NCBI GenBank assembly: GCA_017642965.1
Contig: JAEPOJ010000003.1
Location: forward strand, 93,138-157,137
Reading direction: 5' to 3'
Source: Phycisphaerales bacterium
GTDB lineage: Bacteria; Planctomycetota; Phycisphaerae; Phycisphaerales; UBA1924
Length of the DNA stretch: 64,000 bases
Shown: one piece after another, positions 9,251-17,474 of the stretch
Numbering within the stretch: position 1 is the first letter of the stretch
Layout: each line of letters starts with the position of its first letter
Program-made: the position numbers and the translations under genes
Notes under the pieces: generated by a model
What the model saw: the letters and a program-made list of their open reading frames with translations, nothing else
The model's database searches: none
What the model was told of the DNA's origin: nothing

Positions 9251-9472
9251 GCGATGCTGATGGGTGGCACACCCCGGAACCCATCTTGCACAGCGGCGGG
9301 CACATATACACGACGTGCTGAGTCGATTCATTTCGGGCCTGGGCTCCTCTGAGGGCCAGAATGGGCACTTGGGGGTTGGCGGAGGCCTGATTTCCGTGCA
9401 TAATGCGTGAAACCGATCCGAGTCCGTTGCGGATCGGACATCGACGCCGATTCCGGCGGGAGAGATCCAGAT

Positions 9473-11119
9473 ATGAAGATGACGACCTTCCGGGCCACCG
9501 CCCTGATCGCGGCATGTGCCGCCCCGCTTATACACGCTCAGGTCCTGAACTACCCCGAGGATGCCGAGATCCCCCGCTCGATGACACCGGCGGAAGAGGC
9601 GTATACCAAGCTCAACCCGATCCGAGCGATGCAGTCGAGAGGGGCCGCGCCCAGTGGACTGATCCGAACGCCGGGGGAGTATGAGCCGGCCGAGGGCATC
9701 ATCATGGCTTGGGAGGGCTCCGCCTCCTGGAAGTTCATCCTGGCCCAGATGGCCCGCGAGATCACAACCACGGGCGACGCCAAGGCGTTTATCTTTGTGG
9801 ACTCGGCTTCGGAGCTCACCAGCGCGATGAACGATGTAGCCGCGCAGGGCGCGAACATGACCCGTGTTCAGTTCGAGATCAAACGCACCGACACGATCTG
9901 GGCGCGAGACTACGGCCCACGCTATATCTTCCTCGGGTCGCAGCCCGACGGCACCGGCGGCGTGAGGGCGATGGTCGACCATACATACAACCGTCCGCGG
10001 CCGAACGACAACTCGCTGCCCTCGTACTGGGCCAGCGAACGCGGCGAGCCCTACTTCCTCATCCCCCTCGTGCATGGCGGTGGCAACTACCACCTCGAAA
10101 GCGGCAACCCCGCAGGTGTCGGGCATGCAACCCGCCTGATCAACAACGAGAACCCCGGGCTGACCGAGGCGGAGATCATCCAGCTCTGGCAGGATTACCA
10201 GAACCTGACCACCACGATGTACACCCCATACCCGTCGTTCGTAGACAGCACGCAGCACATCGACATGTGGATGATCGTGCTTGACGATGACAAGGTGATG
10301 ATCTCCGAGTGGGTCAACGAGCCGAACGCCTCGTGGGCCATCACCTCCGACAACGCCGCGGCAGACTTCGCCGCACGCGGATTCCAGGTGTACCGAGTCC
10401 CCGCTGTACGCTCCGGCGGGACCCACTACACATACACAAACGCTGTGATCTGCAACGATCTGGTGTTGGTGCCGATGTACACCAACGGCACTGCTTCCCA
10501 GTTCAACGATGATGCCCTCGCTGTATGGCAGAACGCGTATCCCGAGAAGACGATCGTGCAGATTAACTGCCAGGCGCTGGTGACCTCGGCGGGTGTGATG
10601 CACTGCATTGTCAAGCATGTCCCTGCCCCTGCCAACGGTGAGGCACCGGGCGTGTACATGACCAGCCAGAACAATGCGCCCGAGATTGATCCGGGCGAGC
10701 TTGTGCAGACCACGTGGCTCTTTGATTCCCCCGAGGGCGTAACGACTGCCGACCTGCTTCTGTCAACCGACGGTGGTTTGACGTACCCCACGGTCGTCGG
10801 TTCTGGCTTTGATGCATCCCCGGGCTCGTACTACTGGACTGCACCCGATGTGGGCACCAGTGACGCACGCCTGCGTCTGGTCATCCGTGACCCGGATGGC
10901 AACGAGTCGTTCGACGACTCTGATGTGTCCTTCACAATCACCGGCACATCGTGTGCTGCGGACCTCACGGGCGACGGGATGTTGGACTTCTTTGACGTGT
11001 CCGCGTTCCTCAACGCATACACGGCGATGGATCCGCTCGCTGACTTCACAGACGATGGCGTGTACGACTTCTTCGACGTGAGCGCGTTCCTGAATGCGTA
11101 TAACGTCGGGTGCCCTTGA
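9473..11119 (+). CDS. Secreted agmatine deiminase-like (PAD_porph) enzyme with C-terminal GC-type dockerin
   Basis: The 548-residue protein has a signal peptide (MTTFRATALIAACAAPLIHA), so it acts outside the cytoplasm. The catalytic fold is the Porphyromonas-type arginine/agmatine deiminase: ARDYGP with Asp146, HGGGNYHLES with His201-Asn205, HIDMWM, and a catalytic cysteine in GVMHCIVKHVP (Cys378). A beta-rich linker module (about 395-490) follows, and residues 494-548 form the paired calcium-loop tag beginning Cys-Ala-Ala-Asp and ending Gly-Cys-Pro. Known relatives hydrolyse the guanidine group of agmatine or of C-terminal arginine; which applies here cannot be told. The start at 9473 (GGGAGAG upstream) was chosen over 9407 because it places the signal peptide at the N-terminus. 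Confidence 0.88.
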   Translation: MKMTTFRATALIAACAAPLIHAQVLNYPEDAEIPRSMTPAEEAYTKLNPIRAMQSRGAAPSGLIRTPGEYEPAEGIIMAWEGSASWKFILAQMAREITTTGDAKAFIFVDSASELTSAMNDVAAQGANMTRVQFEIKRTDTIWARDYGPRYIFLGSQPDGTGGVRAMVDHTYNRPRPNDNSLPSYWASERGEPYFLIPLVHGGGNYHLESGNPAGVGHATRLINNENPGLTEAEIIQLWQDYQNLTTTMYTPYPSFVDSTQHIDMWMIVLDDDKVMISEWVNEPNASWAITSDNAAADFAARGFQVYRVPAVRSGGTHYTYTNAVICNDLVLVPMYTNGTASQFNDDALAVWQNAYPEKTIVQINCQALVTSAGVMHCIVKHVPAPANGEAPGVYMTSQNNAPEIDPGELVQTTWLFDSPEGVTTADLLLSTDGGLTYPTVVGSGFDASPGSYYWTAPDVGTSDARLRLVIRDPDGNESFDDSDVSFTITGTSCAADLTGDGMLDFFDVSAFLNAYTAMDPLADFTDDGVYDFFDVSAFLNAYNVGCP

Positions 11120-11182
11120 AACTCGATCCTGATCGATTGTCAACGCCTCTATACGACTAGGGCAAACCAACGAGATGCAAAT

Positions 11183-11212
11183 AAAAAACGCCCCCAATCT
11201 GGGGGCGTTTTT
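11183..11212. terminator. Bidirectional terminator
   Basis: The stem CGCCCCC/GGGGGCG is flanked by A-tracts on the left and T-tracts on the right, so it can stop transcription from both convergent genes (the deiminase and the thiolase). Confidence 0.9.
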
Positions 11213-11237
11213 GTTTTTACAACCGAGGTTTGATTGC

Positions 11238-12434
11238 TCAGCACATCTCAATACACATGGCCACCGCGTTGCCGCCGCCGAGGCAGAGGGCGGCGAGGCC
11301 CTTCTTGCCGCCGGTACGCTTGAGCTGGTGGATCAGTGTGACGAGCACGCGTGCACCCGAGGCCCCGATCGGGTGGCCAAGGGCGACGCCGCCGCCGCAG
11401 ATGTTGGTCTTCGATTCGTCGATCTGGAGTTCCTTGATGTTGCACAGTGCCTGAGCGGCGAAGGCCTCGTTGATCTCGAAGAGATCGACATCGTCGCCGG
11501 TCCAGCCGGCCTTCTCGAGTGCCCCACGGATACCCTCGATCGGGGCCGCGAAGATGTCCTTGGGATCTACGCCTGAGGTGTGGTAGGACACGATCTTGCA
11601 CAGCGGTTCGAGTCCGGCCTCCTTGGCCTTTGCCTCGCTCATCACGATCGTGGCGGCCGCGCCGTCGGAGATCTGCGATGCGTTGCCGGCGGTGACGCTA
11701 CCGTCTTTGGAGAACGCGGGGCGGAGCTTGCCGAGCCCCTCTGCGGTCGAGTCGCCGCGGATGCCCTCGTCGCGCTGGATACCACCCTCCGGGCCGGGGA
11801 CCTTGCGGTTGCCCAGCTGCTCACCGGTGAGGGTAACGACCTCGCTGTCGAAGTGACCAGCATCCCACGCCGCCTGTGCGCGGACATGGCTCTGGGCACC
11901 GAAGCGGTCCTGATCCTCGCGAGAGACACCGTACTTGTCGGCGATATGCTCGGCGGCGTTGCCCATCGGCCAGCACTCGAAGGCGCAGCGCAGCCCGTCG
12001 TAGGCCATGTGGTCTTCCATTGTGCCCGGGCCGTACTTCACACCCTGACGGACATGGGCGAAGTGTGGCGCAGCGGTCATGTTCTCCATGCCGCCCGCGA
12101 TCACACAGTGGTTGTCGCCGGCCTTGATGGACTGGGCAGCCATCATGACCGCCTCCAGGCCGGAGCCGCACACTTTGTTGATGGTCTTGGCCGAGAGGGT
12201 GGTAGGCATGCCGGCCTTAAGCGCGGCCTGACGGGCTGGGTTCTGACCCAACCCGGCCTGGAGCACGCAGCCCATCACGCACTCATCCACGTGGTCCTTG
12301 GCTGCAGCCGCTTCACCCAGGGCGGCCTCGATGGCGAAAGCACCGATCTGCGGCGAGGGGACGCGGGAAAATGCCCCAAAGAACTTACCGATGGGTGTTC
12401 GTTTGGCGGCAACTATCACGGGCTGGTTCGACAT
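11238..12434 (-). CDS. Acetyl-CoA C-acetyltransferase (thiolase)
   Basis: The 398-residue thiolase condenses two acetyl-CoA or cleaves acetoacetyl-CoA in the cytoplasm. The nucleophile is Cys89 in [22 protein letters not shown] supplies the catalytic histidine and [10 protein letters not shown] the second cysteine (Cys384). Length and motifs are those of degradative/biosynthetic AtoB/PhaA thiolases. AGGAG lies six bases before ATG 12434; the longer frame to 12575 has no ribosome site. It stands alone, but its product or substrate links to acetoacetate from the leucine operon (HMG-CoA lyase) and to the 3-hydroxyacyl-CoA dehydrogenase at 61.6 kb. Direction in vivo is an open question. Confidence 0.93.
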   Translation of the reverse strand: MSNQPVIVAAKRTPIGKFFGAFSRVPSPQIGAFAIEAALGEAAAAKDHVDECVMGCVLQAGLGQNPARQAALKAGMPTTLSAKTINKVCGSGLEAVMMAAQSIKAGDNHCVIAGGMENMTAAPHFAHVRQGVKYGPGTMEDHMAYDGLRCAFECWPMGNAAEHIADKYGVSREDQDRFGAQSHVRAQAAWDAGHFDSEVVTLTGEQLGNRKVPGPEGGIQRDEGIRGDSTAEGLGKLRPAFSKDGSVTAGNASQISDGAAATIVMSEAKAKEAGLEPLCKIVSYHTSGVDPKDIFAAPIEGIRGALEKAGWTGDDVDLFEINEAFAAQALCNIKELQIDESKTNICGGGVALGHPIGASGARVLVTLIHQLKRTGGKKGLAALCLGGGNAVAMCIEMC

Positions 12435-12678
12435 GGTCGCTCCTGTTTGGTGAGAATCGTGGTGTCCCTGCGGGGTGGAGATGATAGGACCAAACCAGCC
12501 GAATACCCAACCTATTTCATGACCTCCTGTCCTCACACGTACACGGAAATACCGCAGTATGAGCTGCGAAAGCACTTTTGTCGTTGTGGTTTTGCGGCCA
12601 TTCCCTTAGGATGACGACAACTGGCTCTCATGTGTTTTTGAGCCGTTTGACGCATAGTGACATTGGGGACATCCATCC

Positions 12679-14265
12679 ATGAGTATTCGTTCCACCATCG
12701 CAGCCGCGATCGTTGCGGCTTGCACCATCGCTGTATCCACACCTGCGATCGCTTCACCGACCGCGTTCACCTATCAGGGCCATCTCGCACAAGACGGCCA
12801 GCTTGCGGATGGCGTGTTTGAGTTCCAGATCCGACTGCTCGATGAGCTTGGCACTCAGATCGGCACCACCCAGTTCGCGAATGTCGTCGTTACGGGCGGC
12901 GCGTTCACGATGGAGATCGATTTCGGAGCATCGGCATTTGACGGGAACGACCGGTTCCTCGAACTCGCTGTCCGCTCACTCGACGATGGCGGCGCGTACA
13001 CCACGCTCACCCCCAACCAGCGCGTCACCTCAGCCCCCGTCGCCCAGTTCGCGCTCGCTGGCAACGAAGGACCACAGGGGCCACAAGGCCCCCAGGGCGA
13101 ACCCGGTGAGAATGGCAGTGATGGTGCCCCCGGCACTGACGGGCAGGACGGTGCCCAAGGCCCAGAGGGACCGCGAGGCCCGCAGGGCATCCAGGGGCCG
13201 CAGGGCGAACCAGGTCCCCAGGGAGCCCGGGGACCAGCGGGCGATTCGCACTGGTCGATCTTCGGCACCAATACTGGCTACACAGCCGGTAATGTCGGTA
13301 TCGGGACGAACAACCCGTCCGACAGACTCCAGATCATCTCTTCCGCTGGCGAAAGCCCCCTTCGAGTTCTGCACAACGGGCAGACCCGACTCCGCGTCAA
13401 CGCGAACGGCGGCATCGCGCTCGGGAGTGACAGCACCGCCGTAGATGCGGGCGATGTCTACGTTCATAGCAGCATGGGTTTGGGGACTTCATCGCCAACC
13501 GACAGACTTCACATCACTGTGCCCGATGGTGAGAGCGCCTTTCGAGTGCAGCACGATGGCCTCACCCGCATCCGCGTCAACGCTAATGGCGGGGTTTCTC
13601 TTGGCGGCAACTCCACCATCGTCGCTGCCGGAGACACCTACGTCGCGGGCAGGCTGGGGGTTGGTGAGAACCAGCCCACCGCGAGACTCACCGTGGACTC
13701 TGACTCGGGCGAATGGCCACTCTCGGTACGCGCTGACGGCGACCTCGCCATGATCGTCGAAGAGAACGGAAACGTTGAAATCCTGACGAGTCTCTCGATT
13801 GGTACCAACTCACTCGTCCATAGCTTCGATCTCGCGGTCGACGGTCTTGCGGCGAAACCGGGCGGCGGTGGATGGTCTGTCTTCTCCGATCAGCGCCTCA
13901 AGAAGAACATCACCCCGATGTTCGGCTCGCTCGACACGATCGCCGCGCTCCGCCCCGTCAACTTCGAGTACACCGACAAGAACCACTTCTCCTATGTCGA
14001 AGGCGTCCAGCACGGTTTTATCGCGCAGGAAGTCCAGCAGGTCATGCCTCAGTGGGTTCGGGAGAACACAGACGGCTACCTCTATCTCAATCAGATCGGG
14101 TTCGAAGCATTGGTTGTAGATGCGATCCAGGAACTGCGAGCCGAGAACGCGAAACAGATCCAGTCGCTGCAGGACCAGAACGCCCGCCAGCAACGCGAGA
14201 TCGAAGAGATGCGAGCCTTGATGAGCGAGATGATGCGTCAACTCGAGCAGCAGTACCACGATTGA
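12679..14265 (+). CDS. Secreted collagen-like protein with C-terminal S74 intramolecular chaperone domain
   Basis: The 528-residue protein has a signal peptide (to about residue 26), a beta domain to about 125, a Gly-X-Y collagen-like stretch at 131-189, three related modules built on GNVGIGTNNPSDRLQI-type phrases (about 200-360), and a C-terminal peptidase S74 domain with SDQRLKKNI (Ser403, Lys408) and GFIAQEVQQVMP. S74 domains of phage tail spikes assemble trimers and then cut themselves off at the serine. The protein ends in a Gln/Glu-rich coiled coil. A trimeric surface fibre, matured by self-cleavage just before Ser403, is the natural inference. No phage genes surround it. A terminator follows. 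Confidence 0.87.
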   Translation: MSIRSTIAAAIVAACTIAVSTPAIASPTAFTYQGHLAQDGQLADGVFEFQIRLLDELGTQIGTTQFANVVVTGGAFTMEIDFGASAFDGNDRFLELAVRSLDDGGAYTTLTPNQRVTSAPVAQFALAGNEGPQGPQGPQGEPGENGSDGAPGTDGQDGAQGPEGPRGPQGIQGPQGEPGPQGARGPAGDSHWSIFGTNTGYTAGNVGIGTNNPSDRLQIISSAGESPLRVLHNGQTRLRVNANGGIALGSDSTAVDAGDVYVHSSMGLGTSSPTDRLHITVPDGESAFRVQHDGLTRIRVNANGGVSLGGNSTIVAAGDTYVAGRLGVGENQPTARLTVDSDSGEWPLSVRADGDLAMIVEENGNVEILTSLSIGTNSLVHSFDLAVDGLAAKPGGGGWSVFSDQRLKKNITPMFGSLDTIAALRPVNFEYTDKNHFSYVEGVQHGFIAQEVQQVMPQWVRENTDGYLYLNQIGFEALVVDAIQELRAENAKQIQSLQDQNARQQREIEEMRALMSEMMRQLEQQYHD

Positions 14266-14296
14266 TCAACCAAGCGATCATCACCGCATACACCAA

Positions 14297-14325
14297 CATC
14301 CCCCGTCCAGCCGGGGGATGTTTTT
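14297..14325 (+). terminator. Intrinsic terminator
   Basis: The stem CATCCCCCG (14297-14305) pairs with CGGGGGATG (14312-14320) around a six-base loop, followed by five T. It ends the collagen/S74 gene and lies just before the next start. Confidence 0.9.
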
Positions 14326-14349
14326 CGACCTCCGCACCTATCCTCCCCC

Positions 14350-15111
14350 GTGCCGGAGCCCAACCTCAAACCCACACTCCCCCTCCGCCTCTGGCTCATC
14401 TCCGAGTTCATCGTGCTCTATGTCCTCATCCCACCGCTCGTCGCCGGGCTGATCCAGCCGCATCTCGGCGACAACGTCCTGCGGCGCGTTGGTATCACGG
14501 CCTGGTCCTTTGATGTCGGACTTCCGCGCTGGATCTTTGTCTTTCCGCTTCTCATACTCACCTTCGTCAGCATGCTGATCTTCCTGCTGCTCGATAAGTC
14601 CTTCGAGAACAGGAAGCTCTGGGGCTGGTCGCGATTCCGGGGCGATTTCAAGCGGATCATCACTCGGTTTGTCTGGCTCGCCTCGGCGATCCTCGTGCTC
14701 ACTTGGCTGCTCGCCCGCTACACCGACATCATGCCGATGGAGCGGTTCCTCTTCCTCCCCACACATGTGCCGTGGCTGATGCTGACGATCTCGCTGCTTT
14801 ACCCTTGGCTTAGCGCCTACCCGCAGGAGATCACCCACCGGGCGTTTTTCTTCCACCGCTACCGCACGATCATTGGGGAGGGGCGGCTCGCCTTTGTGCT
14901 CAATGTCGTCACCTTCTCTTGGCTGCACGTCACGATGTGGAACTGGGTCGCGATCATCATGACCATCCCAGCGGGGATCCTGTTCGCGCAGACATACCGC
15001 AAGAGCGACTCCGCCCTGGCCGCGGGCTTTGAGCATGCGATCTATGGGATCTGGGTGTTCTTCGTGGGGTTGGGGTACTTCGTGTTCACGGGGAATGCCA
15101 ATGTGGGCTGA
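14350..15111 (+). CDS. CPBP-family intramembrane metalloprotease, variant motif
   Basis: The 253-residue protein has about seven hydrophobic segments. Motif 1 of the CPBP (CAAX protease and bacteriocin-processing) family is present as QEITHR (Gln159, Glu160, Arg164), and motif 3 as FSWLHVTMWNW (His193, Asn198). In active family members motif 1 is usually EExxxR, with the first Glu catalytic; here it is Gln, so activity is uncertain. The start is GTG at 14350, only 25 bases after the preceding terminator, with no strong ribosome site; the true start may be further in. It stands between unrelated genes, so no substrate is suggested. Confidence 0.7.
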   Translation: MPEPNLKPTLPLRLWLISEFIVLYVLIPPLVAGLIQPHLGDNVLRRVGITAWSFDVGLPRWIFVFPLLILTFVSMLIFLLLDKSFENRKLWGWSRFRGDFKRIITRFVWLASAILVLTWLLARYTDIMPMERFLFLPTHVPWLMLTISLLYPWLSAYPQEITHRAFFFHRYRTIIGEGRLAFVLNVVTFSWLHVTMWNWVAIIMTIPAGILFAQTYRKSDSALAAGFEHAIYGIWVFFVGLGYFVFTGNANVG

Positions 15112-15252
15112 CCGATCTGAAGCCCTGCCAATCGTTCATGATCCGCGGTGAGGTGGGCCCAGAAGCCGTGGACGCCCATGAATCCCGGATCTGTCGTGCA
15201 TACGATTCTTCCCCAATTCTGAGAGACCACCACGAGAACCACGAGGAAACGC

Positions 15253-16875
15253 ATGCCCACCACCGCTGCTGAAACCCACGTCAAGCTCCCCGCCGACACC
15301 AACCAGGCGCTCGGCATCGCCCAGTACGCCATCGACTTCCTCTCCGACGACCCCGCCAAACGCGGCGAGCCGGATGCGAGCGTCCTCGAGAAGACCAACC
15401 AGTTCTTCACAGACGCTGTTCTCTGTGGGCTCTCGGCGCTCGCGCTCAAAACCAACGCCCCCACCATCCTGCGCGACGAGGCCCTCCAGTACCCCGTCAC
15501 CGACGCAACCCACCGACTCGGCAAGGCGACCCAGCGCGGTGCAACCGTGTTCGGCTCCAGCGTCCAGGTCCAGCCGGAGAAGGCGATCCTCGCCAATAAC
15601 TCGGCCGTGCGTGAGTGGGACTCCAACGGCACCAACTTCGGCTACAACCCTGCCCTCGGGCATACCGCAGGCGAGTTCGGCCACAACGACTTCTACGGCG
15701 TCTGCATCGCCGGCGCCCAGATGACCGGACGCGACGGCGCCTACGCCCTCAAGGCCATGGTCTGCCACGACGAGATCCGCGGGCGACTGGCCGAGGTCTT
15801 CTCGCTCAAGACCTACAAGGTCGACCACGTGGTTCACGGTGCTATCGCGTCCGCCGCGGTCTTCGGTGCCATGCTCGGCGCCAAGCCCGAGCAGATCGAG
15901 TCCGCCATCGGCATGGTCGTCGCCCACTTCATCCCCTTCCGCGCCATCCGTGCCGGTAAACAGCTCTCCGACTCCAAGGGCGCCTCGGCCGCGATCTCGT
16001 CTGAGGTTGCGATTACTGCCGTCCGGCGTTCGATGAGCGGCTTCCTCGGCCCGCGCGACATCTTCCGCAACCCCGAGTCGATCTTCCGCATCTTTGAGGG
16101 TCCTGGGCAGATGTTCCAGAAGGTCGGCGCCACCTCCGCCAACACCGAGAACAAGGACGCCTCGCCCTTCGACCTCGTCCTCGGACGCGCCGGCGACGAC
16201 TTCGCCATCATGGGCATGCACTTCAAGCTCGGGCTCTACGAGCACCAGAGCGCCGGCGCCCTCCAGGCGCTCATCGACCTGCTCAACAAGGCGCCGCACC
16301 TGCTCGACGATGAGACCGGCTCCAAGATCAAGTCCATCAAGATCACCGCCTACGAGCCCGCCTTCGGCATCATCGGCGACCCCGCCAAGCGCAACCCCAC
16401 CACCCGCCAGTCGGCCGACCACTCCATGGTCTACATCGTGGGCACCCTGCTCCGCAAGGCGCTCAGCGCCCGTAAGGCCGGGTGGAAGGAGCTCATGCTC
16501 GAGCCGTACGACTACTCAGCGGACGCCATCGCCAACGAGCGCACCCGCTCGCTCATGGACAAGATCGAGTTCTACCACGGCGGTGAGGAGTACGACAAGC
16601 GCTACCCCGACGGGATCCCCACGTCGCTGATCATCGAGGACACCGACGGCACCGAGTTCGACTCCGGCATGGTCATGTACCCCGCCGGTCACGCTCGCAA
16701 CACCGTCGCTGACCTGAACGACATCCTTGCGTTCAAGTTCAACCTGCTCGGCAAGCTCGCCTTCGAGAGCCCCGAGCCCATCGTCGAGCGATTCCAGAAC
16801 CTGAGCGACAAGTCGGCCGAGGACATCGCCAACCTCCACGACTTCGAGATCCAGACACGCGACGGCTTCGAGTAA
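15253..16875 (+). CDS. MmgE/PrpD family protein (2-methylcitrate dehydratase-like)
   Basis: The 540-residue protein matches the MmgE/PrpD fold: VVHGAIASAAVFGAMLG, SAIGMVVAHF, and SDSKGASAAISSEVA, with the C-terminal small domain containing ADHSMVYIVG. PrpD dehydrates 2-methylcitrate to 2-methylaconitate in propionate oxidation, while other members act on citrate or itaconate-type compounds. No prpB or prpC is adjacent, so the substrate is uncertain. It is about 60 residues longer than many homologues. GAGGAAA precedes the ATG. In this window it complements genes that yield propionyl- and acetyl-CoA, though the link is only by theme. Confidence 0.88.
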   Translation: MPTTAAETHVKLPADTNQALGIAQYAIDFLSDDPAKRGEPDASVLEKTNQFFTDAVLCGLSALALKTNAPTILRDEALQYPVTDATHRLGKATQRGATVFGSSVQVQPEKAILANNSAVREWDSNGTNFGYNPALGHTAGEFGHNDFYGVCIAGAQMTGRDGAYALKAMVCHDEIRGRLAEVFSLKTYKVDHVVHGAIASAAVFGAMLGAKPEQIESAIGMVVAHFIPFRAIRAGKQLSDSKGASAAISSEVAITAVRRSMSGFLGPRDIFRNPESIFRIFEGPGQMFQKVGATSANTENKDASPFDLVLGRAGDDFAIMGMHFKLGLYEHQSAGALQALIDLLNKAPHLLDDETGSKIKSIKITAYEPAFGIIGDPAKRNPTTRQSADHSMVYIVGTLLRKALSARKAGWKELMLEPYDYSADAIANERTRSLMDKIEFYHGGEEYDKRYPDGIPTSLIIEDTDGTEFDSGMVMYPAGHARNTVADLNDILAFKFNLLGKLAFESPEPIVERFQNLSDKSAEDIANLHDFEIQTRDGFE

Positions 16876-16899
16876 GCCAACGCGTGACCCTGCACCCTG

Positions 16900-16927
16900 C
16901 ACCCGCCAACTCCGGCGGGTGTTTTTT
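16900..16927 (+). terminator. Intrinsic terminator
   Basis: CACCCGCC (16900-16907) pairs with GGCGGGTG (16914-16921) around a six-base loop, followed by six T. It ends the MmgE/PrpD gene. Confidence 0.9.
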
Positions 16928-16970
16928 CATACCCACTTTCATCGATTCGTCGGCAGGCGATCGGGTGAAG

Positions 16971-17462
16971 TTATCTTCCGATCGGCGCCCTGACGCCGTA
17001 TATGTGGACGAGCACCCCGCCGGTGTGACCGGTGTTGATGAGTCCCATCAGCGCGAGTGTATAGATGATCGCGACAGTCGCGCACCCCACGACCAGAACC
17101 ATCCGCTCGCGCTTTGGCTGGGCCTTCGCGTAGATCAACCAAGCGAGCATGTAAAGAAACACCGTCAGGATGTAGAGCATGCGGGTTCGGTTTGCGAGCA
17201 CCTCGTGAGCAGAGATCGCATCAGATATCTCCTGTGTCGCACCACCGACGATGCGTTCTGCTGCCTCTCCGGTCATCACCGCGAACTGCAATGAGGCCAC
17301 CCCGATGAGCAGCATCACCGCGCCGCACGCGAGCCATGTGTGCCGACGCTTGCGATCGAGCACGCCGATGAGCATAGGCACCCACGCGACAAGAAGGACC
17401 CCGATGGGGAGGTGGACGGCCAGCGGGTGCAGCGCTTCGTATGGCGGCAGAGGTGGGAGCAT
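16971..17462 (-). CDS. DUF2231 family membrane protein
   Basis: The 163-residue protein has four hydrophobic segments. HPLAVHLPIGV near the N-terminus, TGEAAE in the middle and HTGGVLVHIYGVRAP at the C-terminus are the histidine-rich marks of DUF2231, a family sometimes joined to haem or cytochrome modules. These histidines could bind haem or metal, but the function is not known. The first ATG is 17462; a GTG at 17468 in frame is also possible. The gene starts about 12 bases after the S10 carboxypeptidase stop, on the same strand, so the two are likely co-transcribed. Confidence 0.82.
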   Translation of the reverse strand: MLPPLPPYEALHPLAVHLPIGVLLVAWVPMLIGVLDRKRRHTWLACGAVMLLIGVASLQFAVMTGEAAERIVGGATQEISDAISAHEVLANRTRMLYILTVFLYMLAWLIYAKAQPKRERMVLVVGCATVAIIYTLALMGLINTGHTGGVLVHIYGVRAPIGR

Positions 17463-17474
17463 GTGCACCCAAGG

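Noticed and set aside
8909..10618. A 569-codon open frame antisense to the YdeI-like and deiminase genes
   Set aside because: It runs across two real genes and an intergenic gap, and no domain is visible.
15136..16422. A 428-codon frame antisense to the MmgE/PrpD gene
   Set aside because: Low-complexity Gly/Val/Glu/Asp sequence that mirrors a conserved enzyme gene.
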